Positions 1-6,467 of a stretch of 11,553 nucleotides of DNA are shown here, piece by piece. A program made the position numbers and the translations under genes. This DNA comes from JBDZUZ01 sp040255445 (GTDB taxonomy: Bacteria > Planctomycetota > Phycisphaerae > Phycisphaerales > UBA1924). The DNA lies in the NCBI GenBank assembly GCA_040255445.1, contig JBDZUZ010000125.1:1-11553 (forward strand), in the 5' to 3' direction. The notes under the pieces were generated by a model. The model had not been told where the DNA came from, ran no database searches, and was given only the letters and a program-made list of their open reading frames with translations. The first letter of the stretch is position 1. Each line of letters opens with the position of its first letter.

Positions 1-186
1 ACCGATGATGCGACGCTTGCGGTCAATCTGTCGCGACTGGCCGATGCGCCGAACCAGTTCCGCACTTCGCTGCACGAGGCGATGGACCGGGCGCTGCGGG
101 ATGTGGTGACGAACCATGCCGGCGGGCACGCGGCTGAGGAGATCGCCGACATGCTGCGGCCGGCGCGCAAGGCGGCCGCGGCGTGA
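1..186 (+). CDS. 3' end of an unidentified gene (61 residues visible)
   Basis: The first reading frame is open from base 1 to a TGA at 184-186. Its last 61 residues are rich in Ala, Arg and acidic residues and look helical (for example HEAMDRALRDVV, then AAEEIADMLRPARKAAAA). No catalytic motif is left, so I cannot name a family. A C-terminal helix of a glycosyltransferase would fit the neighbour, but that is guesswork. The stop codon overlaps the GTG start of the next gene as GTGA (183-186), which implies translational coupling and one operon. The coding call rests on that overlap and on codon use like the downstream gene; the N-terminal part lies outside the window. Confidence 0.6.
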   Translation, partial: TDDATLAVNLSRLADAPNQFRTSLHEAMDRALRDVVTNHAGGHAAEEIADMLRPARKAAAA

Positions 187-1736
187 GCGAGGCGGGGACA
201 GCGGGCGCAGCGCCGCTGCTGATCGCGCTGCCGACGGGGCTCACGGCCAACGGCATCACGACCTGGGCGGTGCGGCTGGCGAACGGGCTGGCGGCGAAGG
301 GCCGGCGGGTCGGCCTGATCCTGCACGCGACGACGCAGAAGCACAAGCCGGTCGAGTTTGCGTTGAGCGATGATGTGCGGGTGTTCGACCTCACATCGCT
401 GCCGCCGATCGAGACGCTCGATGGCGATCTGAGCGCGGTGATCCCGGCGTATGCGCGGGCGGTTGAGAAGATCGGCGCCGGCATCCCGAGTCCGGTCGTC
501 TTCAGCCCAAACACGCTGGGCGACTGCTACGGCGCGGCGGCCGCGCTCACGATGACGATGGCCGACCGGGTGCGCATCGTTGGCTGGGGGCATCTGTTCA
601 GCGCGTACGACTTCACGGTGTTGTCGCGGTACGAGCCGGCGATCGCGGGGTTCGCGGCGTGCAGCGAGGCGATCGCGGCGGAACTCCGGGTGCGGCGGCC
701 CGGTCGGGCGGCGGAGATCGCGGCGCTGCCGTACGGTGTGCCGGTGGCGGAATCACTGCCGAAGCGCGAACCGGTCGAGGGCCGACGGCTGCGGCTGATC
801 TACACGGGGCGGATCGAGCTGGATGTGAAGCGTGTTGATGCGCTCGTGGCCATGAGCGATGCGCTGGGCGCTGCGGGTGTCGAGCACGAACTGCTGATGC
901 TTGGCGACGGGCCGGCGGAGGCGGAGATCGATCGCATGATTGCATCGCGGCCGTCGATCACGCGGCGGGGTGCAGTGTTGACGGATGCGGTGCTCGCTGC
1001 GCTTGATCGGGCGGACATCTTCGTGCTTCCCTCGCGGATCGAGGGGCTGTCGATCTCGATGCTCGAGGCGATGGGGCGCGGGTGTGTGCCGGTGGTGGCG
1101 TGGTCGCCATCGGGGGCGGAGCAGGCGATTGCGGATGGTGAGTGCGGGGTGATCGTCGATTGCGATGCGGCAAAGACGCCGGAAGCGATCGGCTCCGCGA
1201 TGGCGATGGGCGTGATCAAGGCTGAGTGCGATTGCCATCGCATGTCGTACGCCGCGTGGCAGCGGGCGACGGAGCGTTTCTCGGTCGAGTCGCATGTCGA
1301 CGCGGCGGAGCGGCTGATCGATCGGGTTGCGGAGTCGCCGGCGCGGGCGTGGCCCGCGTCGAAGCCCGCGGCGTACAGCGGGCGAGGCGGGGGCGGATCG
1401 GGCGCGGTGCCGGAGGATGGGCCGCGGCGGATGCGGGCGGTGCTGGAGTCGCTGGCCGGCCGCCGCGTGGTGATCCACGGCGTGGGCCGGCACACGATCG
1501 AGCTGGCCGGTGTGCTCGCCGAGTTCGGCGGCCGGATCGTCGGCTTCGCGGATGATGATCGCAACCGGCACGGCGGCACGCTGTGGAACTGGCCGATCGT
1601 GGCGCCGCGTGATGCCGCATCGGCCTTGGACGCGAGCGACTGCGTGATCAGTTCGGCGATGAACGAGGGCGCGATCTGGGAGCGGCGGGCTGTGTACGAG
1701 ATGCAGGGTGTGCGGGTCCACCGCGTGTACGTCTGA
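183..1736 (+). CDS. GT-B (GT4-type) glycosyltransferase with C-terminal Rossmann-like domain
   Basis: Predicted 517-residue retaining glycosyltransferase transferring a sugar from a nucleotide-sugar donor, probably in surface polysaccharide or glycolipid assembly; cytoplasmic, since no signal or membrane segment is seen. The N-terminal Rossmann half (about 10-190) begins with a beta strand and a Gly-rich turn (PLLIALPTGLTANGITTWA). The donor-binding half (about 200-385) has IYTGR at 206-210, LMLGDGP at 238-244 and the EX7E signature E287...E295 followed by AMGRGCVPVV, which is diagnostic for the group 1 fold. A Gly/Ser linker (about 399-410) leads to an added domain (about 415-517) with VVIHGVGRHT at 429-438, resembling a nucleotide/NAD-binding Rossmann motif. 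The GTG start overlaps the preceding stop codon. The acceptor and donor cannot be read from sequence. The core call is strong; the role of the tail is unknown. Confidence 0.9.
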   Translation: MSEAGTAGAAPLLIALPTGLTANGITTWAVRLANGLAAKGRRVGLILHATTQKHKPVEFALSDDVRVFDLTSLPPIETLDGDLSAVIPAYARAVEKIGAGIPSPVVFSPNTLGDCYGAAAALTMTMADRVRIVGWGHLFSAYDFTVLSRYEPAIAGFAACSEAIAAELRVRRPGRAAEIAALPYGVPVAESLPKREPVEGRRLRLIYTGRIELDVKRVDALVAMSDALGAAGVEHELLMLGDGPAEAEIDRMIASRPSITRRGAVLTDAVLAALDRADIFVLPSRIEGLSISMLEAMGRGCVPVVAWSPSGAEQAIADGECGVIVDCDAAKTPEAIGSAMAMGVIKAECDCHRMSYAAWQRATERFSVESHVDAAERLIDRVAESPARAWPASKPAAYSGRGGGGSGAVPEDGPRRMRAVLESLAGRRVVIHGVGRHTIELAGVLAEFGGRIVGFADDDRNRHGGTLWNWPIVAPRDAASALDASDCVISSAMNEGAIWERRAVYEMQGVRVHRVYV

Positions 1737-1769
1737 GCGCCGGGGCGCTGTTAAGCGTGAGTGGCGCCC
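1736..1769. terminator. Possible hairpins between two convergent glycosyltransferase genes
   Basis: The 39-bp gap between the convergent genes carries two overlapping inverted repeats. AGCGCC at 1736-1741 pairs with GGCGCT at 1744-1749 (effectively five pairs and a four-base loop). Alternatively GGGCGC at 1743-1748 pairs with GCGCCC at 1764-1769. Neither is followed by a clear T tract on either strand, so a Rho-independent terminator is only a possibility. Confidence 0.3.
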
Positions 1770-1775
1770 GTGAGC

Positions 1776-2846
1776 TCAGCCGCGGGCCGCTTCTTCGAGC
1801 GATGTGAGGACAGCTGTATGGTCCTTCTCGCGGCCGTCGATGGCATCGAGATGTCCGCGACGCCACACATGGCGCTTGAGCGGCAGGTGGTGCTGGTAGT
1901 GAACCTGCAGGATATGGGCGGCGTGCGGGCCGTTGATCGCATCGGCTGCGATCGCGGCGGTGTTGCGGAAGGTCGTCAGCGCGTGGCCGCACGCGACGAG
2001 GTCGCGCTGCGTGTTCGCGCGGTTGTAGCTGATCTCTTCGTCGCTCAGGATGTCGCGGCGGAACATCGCCTCGGCGCACCGCGGGGCGGTCTTGGCGAAG
2101 CCGACCGCGGCGTAGCCGAGTGTGTACTCGCGGCGGAGGTAGTCATCGGGCTCCATGCGGTGATCGTGCTCGACGACCGCGCCGGGCTCGAAGCGGACGG
2201 CGGTGCCGTGCTCCTTGGAGAGTCGCCAGGCGAATTCATCGTCTTCGAAGCCGTAGGTCGTCGGGAAGACGGTGAAGCCCTTCGCCGCGCGGACCAGGCC
2301 CGCGGGCGCCGAGAGATTCAGCGGCCACGCGTGGCGGAAGCCCCAGTCGCGGGCGGGGTCGTTCGAGCCGCGCATCTTGTCGTAGAAGAAGACCATCGAG
2401 GTCTCGCGGATCATCCGGTCGAAGAGCCGGTCGGGCTCGTGGATGACCCACGGCGCATCGCCGACAACCAGCGATTCGCCGCCGAAGCGTTCCTGCGCTG
2501 CGAGGTGCGCGCCCAGACACCCGGGCTGTGCGCGCACATCGTCGTTGAAGAAGAGCAGCACATCGCCCTTTGCCCGCGGCAGCAATCGGTTGCGGACCGC
2601 GGCGAGCCCGGCCCAGGGCGCGGCCTCGATGAAGAGCCCGCCATCGCGGCCGCCCGCATCGCGCCATGCCCGGTTGCCGGCGTCGCTGACGCCATCGTCC
2701 GCGCCGTCGACACCCACCAGCACTTCGAACTGATCCGCCGGCAACGCGGACGCCGCGAGGGCGCTGAGACAGTTGGCCAGCTTCGCCGGCCGCCCGAAAG
2801 TGGGGATGATCACACTGATGCGGACCATGCACTGGTTATCGGCCAT
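1776..2846 (-). CDS. Family 2 (GT-A) glycosyltransferase
   Basis: 356-residue inverting glycosyltransferase, probably cytoplasmic, adding a sugar to a polysaccharide or lipid-linked acceptor. From the N-terminus it shows the GT2 start VRISVIIPTFGRP (8-20), VGVDGADDG (44-52) for nucleotide binding, and LLFFNDDV (97-104) whose Asp pair stands in the DXD metal/UDP position. GFEDDEFAWRL (199-209) provides the acidic catalytic-base region, as in the galactosyltransferase-type C-terminal part of the family. The last 130 residues are mostly helical and carry no motif I recognise. I chose the ATG at 2846; an in-frame ATG at 2828 (MVRISV) is equally plausible because neither has a Shine-Dalgarno sequence. 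The frame stays open further upstream, but that stretch lies opposite the PilZ gene and is low-complexity. The gene converges on the GT4-type gene, which suggests a shared glycan function but separate transcripts. Confidence 0.92.
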   Translation of the reverse strand: MADNQCMVRISVIIPTFGRPAKLANCLSALAASALPADQFEVLVGVDGADDGVSDAGNRAWRDAGGRDGGLFIEAAPWAGLAAVRNRLLPRAKGDVLLFFNDDVRAQPGCLGAHLAAQERFGGESLVVGDAPWVIHEPDRLFDRMIRETSMVFFYDKMRGSNDPARDWGFRHAWPLNLSAPAGLVRAAKGFTVFPTTYGFEDDEFAWRLSKEHGTAVRFEPGAVVEHDHRMEPDDYLRREYTLGYAAVGFAKTAPRCAEAMFRRDILSDEEISYNRANTQRDLVACGHALTTFRNTAAIAADAINGPHAAHILQVHYQHHLPLKRHVWRRGHLDAIDGREKDHTAVLTSLEEAARG

Positions 2847-2978
2847 GATCGGGGTGCGATTCGGCAAATCCCGCGGTCTGTGCGGGCCGCCGCGGGGTGG
2901 GGCGAAAGGTCCGATCCTTGCGGGTCGATGACACGGTGTGCCCAGCCGCTTTTTGACGGCGGGCCGGCCGATCGAGTC
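2847..2978. promoter_or_regulatory. Divergent intergenic region of the GT2 and PilZ genes
   Basis: These 132 bp must hold the promoters of both divergent genes if each is transcribed on its own. A TTGACG hexamer lies at 2953-2958 on the plus strand, but a partner -10 at 17 bp would overlap the PilZ start codon and reads GTCATG, so it is unconvincing. I see no clear -10 element for either direction and no strong operator palindrome. Confidence 0.4.
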
Positions 2979-3314
2979 ATGACCAGAGACCAGCGACAGA
3001 CCATCCGCGTCCGCATGTCCCTCCCCTGCAAGGTGGCGGCCGCCGGTTCGCTGCGGTTCACCCCCGCGGTGACCTGCGACCTGTCGGCGGGCGGCGCGAT
3101 GTTTCGGACGCTCGCCGCGGGCGGCGCAGCGCGGCCGTTCGCACCCGGCGAGGAGATCCGCATCGGCATCGCCCAGAGCCCGCGGTCGATCCTCCGCGAA
3201 TCGGCGATGCACGCGGGGCGCGTGGTTCACACGCTGATGCAGCCCGATGGGACGCAGCTGGTCGGGATCGCGTTCGCGGCGGAGGCGGCGGCCGCCGCGG
3301 CGGCGGCGGCCTGA
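2979..3314 (+). CDS. Small PilZ-domain protein (putative c-di-GMP receptor)
   Basis: 111 residues, about the size of a stand-alone PilZ domain. The two c-di-GMP binding signatures of the family are present: RxxxR as R6-QTI-R10 near the N-terminus, and DxSxxG as D34-L-S36-A-G-G39. The chain ends with QLVGIAF (93-99), the usual last strand of PilZ barrels. Family knowledge says such proteins bind cyclic di-GMP and modulate motility, secretion or exopolysaccharide synthesis. Its position beside glycosyltransferases fits the last role, but this is inference. The protein ends in an alanine run (AAEAAAAAAAAA) encoded by GCG/GCC triplets, which looks like a microsatellite extension. No ribosome-binding site is evident before the ATG. 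It is divergent from the GT2 gene, with 132 bp between the starts. Confidence 0.75.
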   Translation: MTRDQRQTIRVRMSLPCKVAAAGSLRFTPAVTCDLSAGGAMFRTLAAGGAARPFAPGEEIRIGIAQSPRSILRESAMHAGRVVHTLMQPDGTQLVGIAFAAEAAAAAAAAA

Positions 3315-3394
3315 ACCGCGATCGCGTGCTCGCGGGGTGGCCGCGGCCCGCTGAATCGCCGGGGAAATGCGAACAACACCCGAGTAGGCGGGCG

Positions 3395-3405
3395 TAGAAT
3401 GTCCT
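3395..3405 (+). promoter_or_regulatory. Candidate -10 element implying a leaderless nadA mRNA
   Basis: TAGAAT at 3395-3400 differs from the TATAAT consensus at one base and ends only five bases before the nadA ATG at 3406. A transcript from this element would begin at or next to the start codon, giving a leaderless mRNA. That agrees with the absence of any Shine-Dalgarno sequence. No good -35 hexamer is seen at 16-18 bp upstream, which lowers confidence. Confidence 0.4.
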
Positions 3406-4635
3406 ATGCAGTTGTGGCAGCCCTCTCTCCCCGAGGCGTACCGGAAGCTCCCCCCCGATGAGCTGGCGGCGGCGATTACCGCCCGGCGCGCCGAGCTGGG
3501 CAGCCGCGTCGTCATCCTCGGGCACCACTACCAGACCGATGAGGTCATCCAGCACGCCGATGTGACGGGCGACTCGCTGAAGCTCTCGCAGATCGCCGCG
3601 GGCCTGGCCGGCGAGCGCGAGGTGGATGCGATCATCTTCTGCGGCGTGCACTTCATGGCAGAGACCGCGGACATGCTCACGCCCGAGGCGGTGAGCGTGA
3701 TCCTGCCTGATCTTTCGGCCGGGTGCTCGATGGCCGACATGGCCCAGTACGACGACACGGTCGAGGCGTGGGACGCGATCCATCAGTCGCTCCGCGAGCA
3801 GGGCTGGAACGGCCGCATCATCCCGATCACCTACGTGAACTCGTCCGCGGCGATCAAGGCGTTCGTGGGCGAGCGCGGGGGTTCGTGCTGCACGAGTTCG
3901 AACGCGGACCGCGTGCTCGCGTGGGCCTTTAGCGAGGCGGGCGAGGACGGCAAAGTCCTGTTTCTGCCCGACCAGCACCTGGGCCGAAACACCGCGCACA
4001 AGCTGGGAGTCGATGTCGCGACGGCGAGCTGCATCTACGACCCGCGGCGGACCCGGCGCGGCGAAGCGCTGGGCGGCGCCACTCCCGAGCAACTGCTCAA
4101 CTCGAAGGTCATCCTCTGGGCCGGGCACTGCTCGGTGCACAAGCTCTTCCGCCCCGAGCACTGCGACCAGATCCGTGCCGAGGACGCCGCGAACCCGGGG
4201 CGCCCGGCGACGACGATCATCGTGCACCCCGAGTGCGCCAAGGAAGTCGTGGACAAGGCGGATCTGGCGGGCTCGACCGAATTCATCATCCGGGCCATCG
4301 AGACCGCCGAGCCCGGCAGCCGCTGGGCGATCGGCACGGAAGTGCACCTGGTGAGCCGTCTGGCGAAGGCCGCGGCGGAGCGCGGCGTGCACGCCCGCAT
4401 CCTCAGCGACTGTCAGTGCCTGTGCACGACGATGTACCGGATCGATCAGCCGCACCTGCTCTGGGTGCTCGACAACCTCGCGGGCCGGTTCGACGGCCGC
4501 GGCGGCGGCAAGGAAGGCACGCCGCGGGTGGTCAACGAGATCAAGGTGCACCCGAAGGTTCGGGAGCTCGCGTTGATCGCGATTGATCGGATGCTGGAGC
4601 TCGCGCCGGCGAAGGCCGAAGCTGCGAAGGCCTGA
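3406..4635 (+). CDS. nadA: Quinolinate synthase
   Basis: 409-residue [4Fe-4S] enzyme that condenses iminoaspartate with dihydroxyacetone phosphate to quinolinate, the second step of de novo NAD synthesis; cytoplasmic. Family blocks are seen in order: ILGHHYQTDEV (37-47), the first substrate-binding His-His-Tyr; LSAGCSMADM (103-112) with candidate cluster ligand C107; YVNSSAAIKA (143-152); PDQHLGRNTA (188-197); and VHPEC (273-277) with ligand C277. WAIGTEVHLV (307-316) is followed by SDCQCLCTTM (334-343), which holds the third ligand, C338 or C340. The length and the RIDQPHLLW segment (345-353) match the longer Bacillus-like form rather than the shorter E. coli form. The start is the ATG 5 bp after a -10-like TAGAAT. 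No nadB or nadC is adjacent. It converges on the HU gene across a palindromic heptad repeat. Confidence 0.97.
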   Translation: MQLWQPSLPEAYRKLPPDELAAAITARRAELGSRVVILGHHYQTDEVIQHADVTGDSLKLSQIAAGLAGEREVDAIIFCGVHFMAETADMLTPEAVSVILPDLSAGCSMADMAQYDDTVEAWDAIHQSLREQGWNGRIIPITYVNSSAAIKAFVGERGGSCCTSSNADRVLAWAFSEAGEDGKVLFLPDQHLGRNTAHKLGVDVATASCIYDPRRTRRGEALGGATPEQLLNSKVILWAGHCSVHKLFRPEHCDQIRAEDAANPGRPATTIIVHPECAKEVVDKADLAGSTEFIIRAIETAEPGSRWAIGTEVHLVSRLAKAAAERGVHARILSDCQCLCTTMYRIDQPHLLWVLDNLAGRFDGRGGGKEGTPRVVNEIKVHPKVRELALIAIDRMLELAPAKAEAAKA

Positions 4636-4743
4636 GAAAAGCGTACACCGTACAGCGTAAAGCGTACAGGCCGAAGCCGGGCTCGGGCGTCATCCCGGTC
4701 GCCGTGCCGGCAGCATGTCCGCTGTACGTTTTCCGCTTTATGC
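4634..4743. repeat. Inverted pair of degenerate heptanucleotide arrays between nadA and the HU gene
   Basis: On the plus strand four tandem 7-mers run from 4641 to 4668: GCGTACA, CCGTACA, GCGTAAA, GCGTACA. GAGAAAA at 4634-4640 is a possible decayed fifth unit in the same register. The minus strand from 4743 down to 4716 reads GCATAAA, GCGGAAA, ACGTACA, GCGGACA, the same consensus (about GCGTAMA) in opposite orientation. The arms pair: 4649-4669 against 4722-4742 gives 21 positions with only two mismatches (4658/4733 and 4653/4738) and two G-T wobbles. The central 52 bp (4670-4721) is GC-rich and can fold further (CCGGG at 4677-4681 with CCCGG at 4694-4698). The HU stop codon (4738-4740) lies inside a repeat unit. 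It could act as a bidirectional terminator or be a small REP/MITE-like element. Confidence 0.8.
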
Positions 4744-5082
4744 TTTGACCGGCGTCCCGGCCAGCTTGAGTTCCGCGTGCTGCGGCGGCTGGGCGGGCAC
4801 CTTCTCGATGCTGTCCTTCATCAGGCGGCCGACCTTGAACTTGACGGTGCGCTTGGCGGGCACCGGGACGCGCTCGAGCGTCTTGGGGTTCTGCGCGATG
4901 CGGGGAGCCCGCTCCTTGACCTCGAAGACGCCGAAATCGCGAAACTCGCAGCGGTTGCCCTTGCGGAGCTCGACGATGATCTGATCGAGGAAGTCCTGGA
5001 TGGTGCGCTTCACATCGGTCCGCTTCAGTTTGGCGCGGTCCGCGATGCGTTCGATGAGTTCTTTCTTCGTGATCGTGGCCAT
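4738..5082 (-). CDS. HU/IHF-family nucleoid DNA-binding protein
   Basis: 114 residues against about 90 for typical HU. The N-terminal helical dimerisation part starts with TKKELIERIADRAKL (5-19) and continues to RTIQDFLDQIIVELRKG. FRDFGVFEVKERAPR (47-61) leads into the beta-arm, whose tip AQNPKT (63-68) contains the DNA-intercalating proline P66. VKFKVGRLMKDSI (80-92) closes the fold. HU and IHF proteins dimerise, bend DNA and compact the nucleoid; sequence alone cannot separate HU from IHF here. A 20-residue tail rich in Pro, Gln and Lys follows the fold, and its final residues are encoded at the edge of the heptad repeat. The ATG at 5082 is chosen because GGAAAGG lies 6 nt upstream and the family begins there. 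The frame is open further upstream (ATG near 5190), so an N-terminal extension cannot be excluded. Confidence 0.93.
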   Translation of the reverse strand: MATITKKELIERIADRAKLKRTDVKRTIQDFLDQIIVELRKGNRCEFRDFGVFEVKERAPRIAQNPKTLERVPVPAKRTVKFKVGRLMKDSIEKVPAQPPQHAELKLAGTPVKA

Positions 5083-5088
5083 GGCTCG

Positions 5089-5095
5089 CCTTTCC
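5089..5095 (-). promoter_or_regulatory. Ribosome-binding site of the HU gene
   Basis: The minus strand reads GGAAAGG, then six bases, then ATG at 5082. This is one of the two clear Shine-Dalgarno sequences in the window and supports the short HU start over the longer open frame. Confidence 0.7.
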
Positions 5096-5306
5096 AGGGC
5101 TCGAAGCTGATCGGCGGCTCTCTCCTCCGTGCTCAGCCCCGGGTGTTGCCCGTGGCGGTCGGAGCCGGCCGAAATGTAGAGCGGTTTCATATCCACCGCG
5201 CAGGATCCCCGCAGAGGCCGGGGCCCCGCAACGGTCAAAGCTCTCGGACTGCTGTGTGTACCACCACACCCCCAACGATGCACCCGGTCATCCGGGCGGG
5301 GCCCAA

Positions 5307-5335
5307 AGTATGGCGCGCCCCCGCTCGCGCGTCAA
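5307..5335 (-). promoter_or_regulatory. sigma70-type promoter, probably for the HU gene
   Basis: The minus strand reads TTGACG (5335-5330), a 17-bp spacer, then CATACT (5312-5307). The -35 matches the TTGACA consensus at 5 of 6 positions and the -10 matches TATAAT at 4 of 6, with ideal spacing. Transcription would start near 5300 and give a leader of about 218 nt before the HU ATG. It is the best promoter match that I found in the window. Confidence 0.55.
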
Positions 5336-5471
5336 TCCCGAACGGTCTGAACTCGTGTAATGGCCGACATTTGCGTCCTCGGCCCCGAGCGCGAACAGGG
5401 GAGAATGAGACCGTGAAGGTTCCCGAACGTGTGCCGACCTTGCCCGTTCCCGCCGTCGCGTCCTGATGAGG

Positions 5472-6317
5472 TCAGAACCGCAGCACCACGCCCGCGTAGA
5501 GGCCCGCCAGGGCCCCGCGCTGCTCGAAGCGGTCGTCGTCCTCGCCGCGGCCCAGCCCGAACGCCAACTGGCGGTAGCCGGCCTGCACGCCAAGGTTCGG
5601 GTGCGGGTTCCACTGCACGCCCACGATCACATCGACCGAGAACACGTCGTATCCGGACCAGCCGATGCCGCCCGCGGTGAGTTGGAGGTCCACGGTGACC
5701 TGCTCGTAGAGCTCCATCGAGATCTTGCCGCCCACCAGCGGTTCGATGAAGAACTCATCGGCGGACTCGCCGGTGGCAGCGCCGACCTCGCGCACCGACC
5801 AGCCGATGTCGTACAGCCGCAGCCCCGCGACACCGTCGAGGGCAAAGTTGAAAGCGTGACCGCCCTCGTCGAGCGGACGCAGGTTGCGATCGATGAAGCG
5901 GTAGGAGCCCTCGGCCTCTACTGCGCCGAACTCGAGCTCCGAGCGCAGCCGATCGCCGCTCGCGAAGGACAAGTCGCCGATCTGCCCGGCGCTGGACTGC
6001 GTCGCATCGCCCTCGCTCGAGAAGTAGAACCCGCGGACCGTGAGACCCCAGTCGCCCTTGCGCAGGTTGATCTCGCCGCCGGGGCTCGGGCTGGGATTGT
6101 CGAGGTTGAGATCCGACAACTCCGTGCGGAGATTCTGGCCCGAGGTGCCGCCCGAGCGCGACAGCTTCATCTTGCCGCCCGGCGAGGCGAACCAGACCGA
6201 CGGCTCGGCGCTGAGCGTCCACCGCTTCGCGTTGTCGGTGATGGCCGCGTCCTGCGCGAACGCCGCCGTCGCGCCGAGCGTGAGCACGCCGGCGATGCAT
6301 CGGACGGATCTGATCAT
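5472..6317 (-). CDS. Outer-membrane beta-barrel protein, function unknown
   Basis: 281 residues. A signal peptide is clear: MIRSVR, a hydrophobic stretch to about residue 20, then an AxA site (A19-F-A21) before Q22. The mature part alternates hydrophobic and polar residues in short strands separated by Gly/Asp/Asn/Pro-rich loops, such as WGLTVRGFYFSSEGD (90-104), NLGVQAGYRQLAFGL (241-255) and the final AGLYAGVVLRF. Ending on phenylalanine after a strand is the hallmark recognised by the BAM assembly machinery, so insertion in an outer membrane is likely. I recognise no specific porin or enzyme family; it could be a small structural barrel or a porin-like protein. The start at 6317 is supported by GAGGAGG 11 nt upstream and by the signal peptide beginning there. 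It is divergent from tsaB, with 150 bp between the starts. Confidence 0.75.
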   Translation of the reverse strand: MIRSVRCIAGVLTLGATAAFAQDAAITDNAKRWTLSAEPSVWFASPGGKMKLSRSGGTSGQNLRTELSDLNLDNPSPSPGGEINLRKGDWGLTVRGFYFSSEGDATQSSAGQIGDLSFASGDRLRSELEFGAVEAEGSYRFIDRNLRPLDEGGHAFNFALDGVAGLRLYDIGWSVREVGAATGESADEFFIEPLVGGKISMELYEQVTVDLQLTAGGIGWSGYDVFSVDVIVGVQWNPHPNLGVQAGYRQLAFGLGRGEDDDRFEQRGALAGLYAGVVLRF

Positions 6318-6328
6318 GATGGCCCGGA

Positions 6329-6335
6329 CCTCCTC
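6329..6335 (-). promoter_or_regulatory. Ribosome-binding site of the outer-membrane protein gene
   Basis: The minus strand reads GAGGAGG, 11 nt before the ATG at 6317. It is a near-perfect anti-16S complement at slightly long spacing, and it fixes the start at the signal peptide rather than in the longer open frame that runs through tsaB antisense. Confidence 0.65.
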
Positions 6336-6467
6336 GTCAGCCGTGCCCGCGCATTTGCACGCGGCGATGGTGCTGGGTGACAAGCCTAGCGTCGGCCCTG
6401 TGCTGCCGCAGGATCGAAGGGAGCCTTCACATCCCCGCGCTCGTGCACGGCTAGCCTTGCCGAGCCG

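Larger units (their letters stand above)
5083..5471. other. 389-bp intergenic region: HU leader plus 3' flank of the outer-membrane gene
   Basis: From 5083 to about 5300 this is the predicted HU leader. It holds short inverted repeats: CCCGG/CCGGG around a TCAT loop (5283-5296), GTGTG/CACAC (5254-5269) and a GGGGCCCC palindrome near 5219-5226. The HU frame stays open upward to about 5283 on the minus strand, but the encoded peptide resembles no family I know. From 5336 to 5471 I see no convincing gene. There is an AAGGT/ACCTT inverted repeat (5416-5441) without a T tract just beyond the 3' end of the outer-membrane gene. Confidence 0.5.

Noticed and set aside
2953..2981. TTGACG as the -35 of a PilZ promoter
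   Set aside because: At 16-18 bp spacing the -10 position overlaps the ATG and has no TATAAT-like sequence.
3317..3351. Palindromes CGCGATCGCG and GGCCGCGGCC between the PilZ gene and nadA as operator or terminator
   Set aside because: Short perfect palindromes are expected by chance in sequence this GC-rich, and no T tract or spaced repeat accompanies them.
2847..3515. Long N-terminal extension of the GT2 frame on the minus strand
   Set aside because: The open frame continues through the PilZ gene and the start of nadA on the other strand, and the peptide is Arg/Pro/Gly-rich without motifs. GT2 proteins begin a few residues before the VSVIIPTF-type strand.
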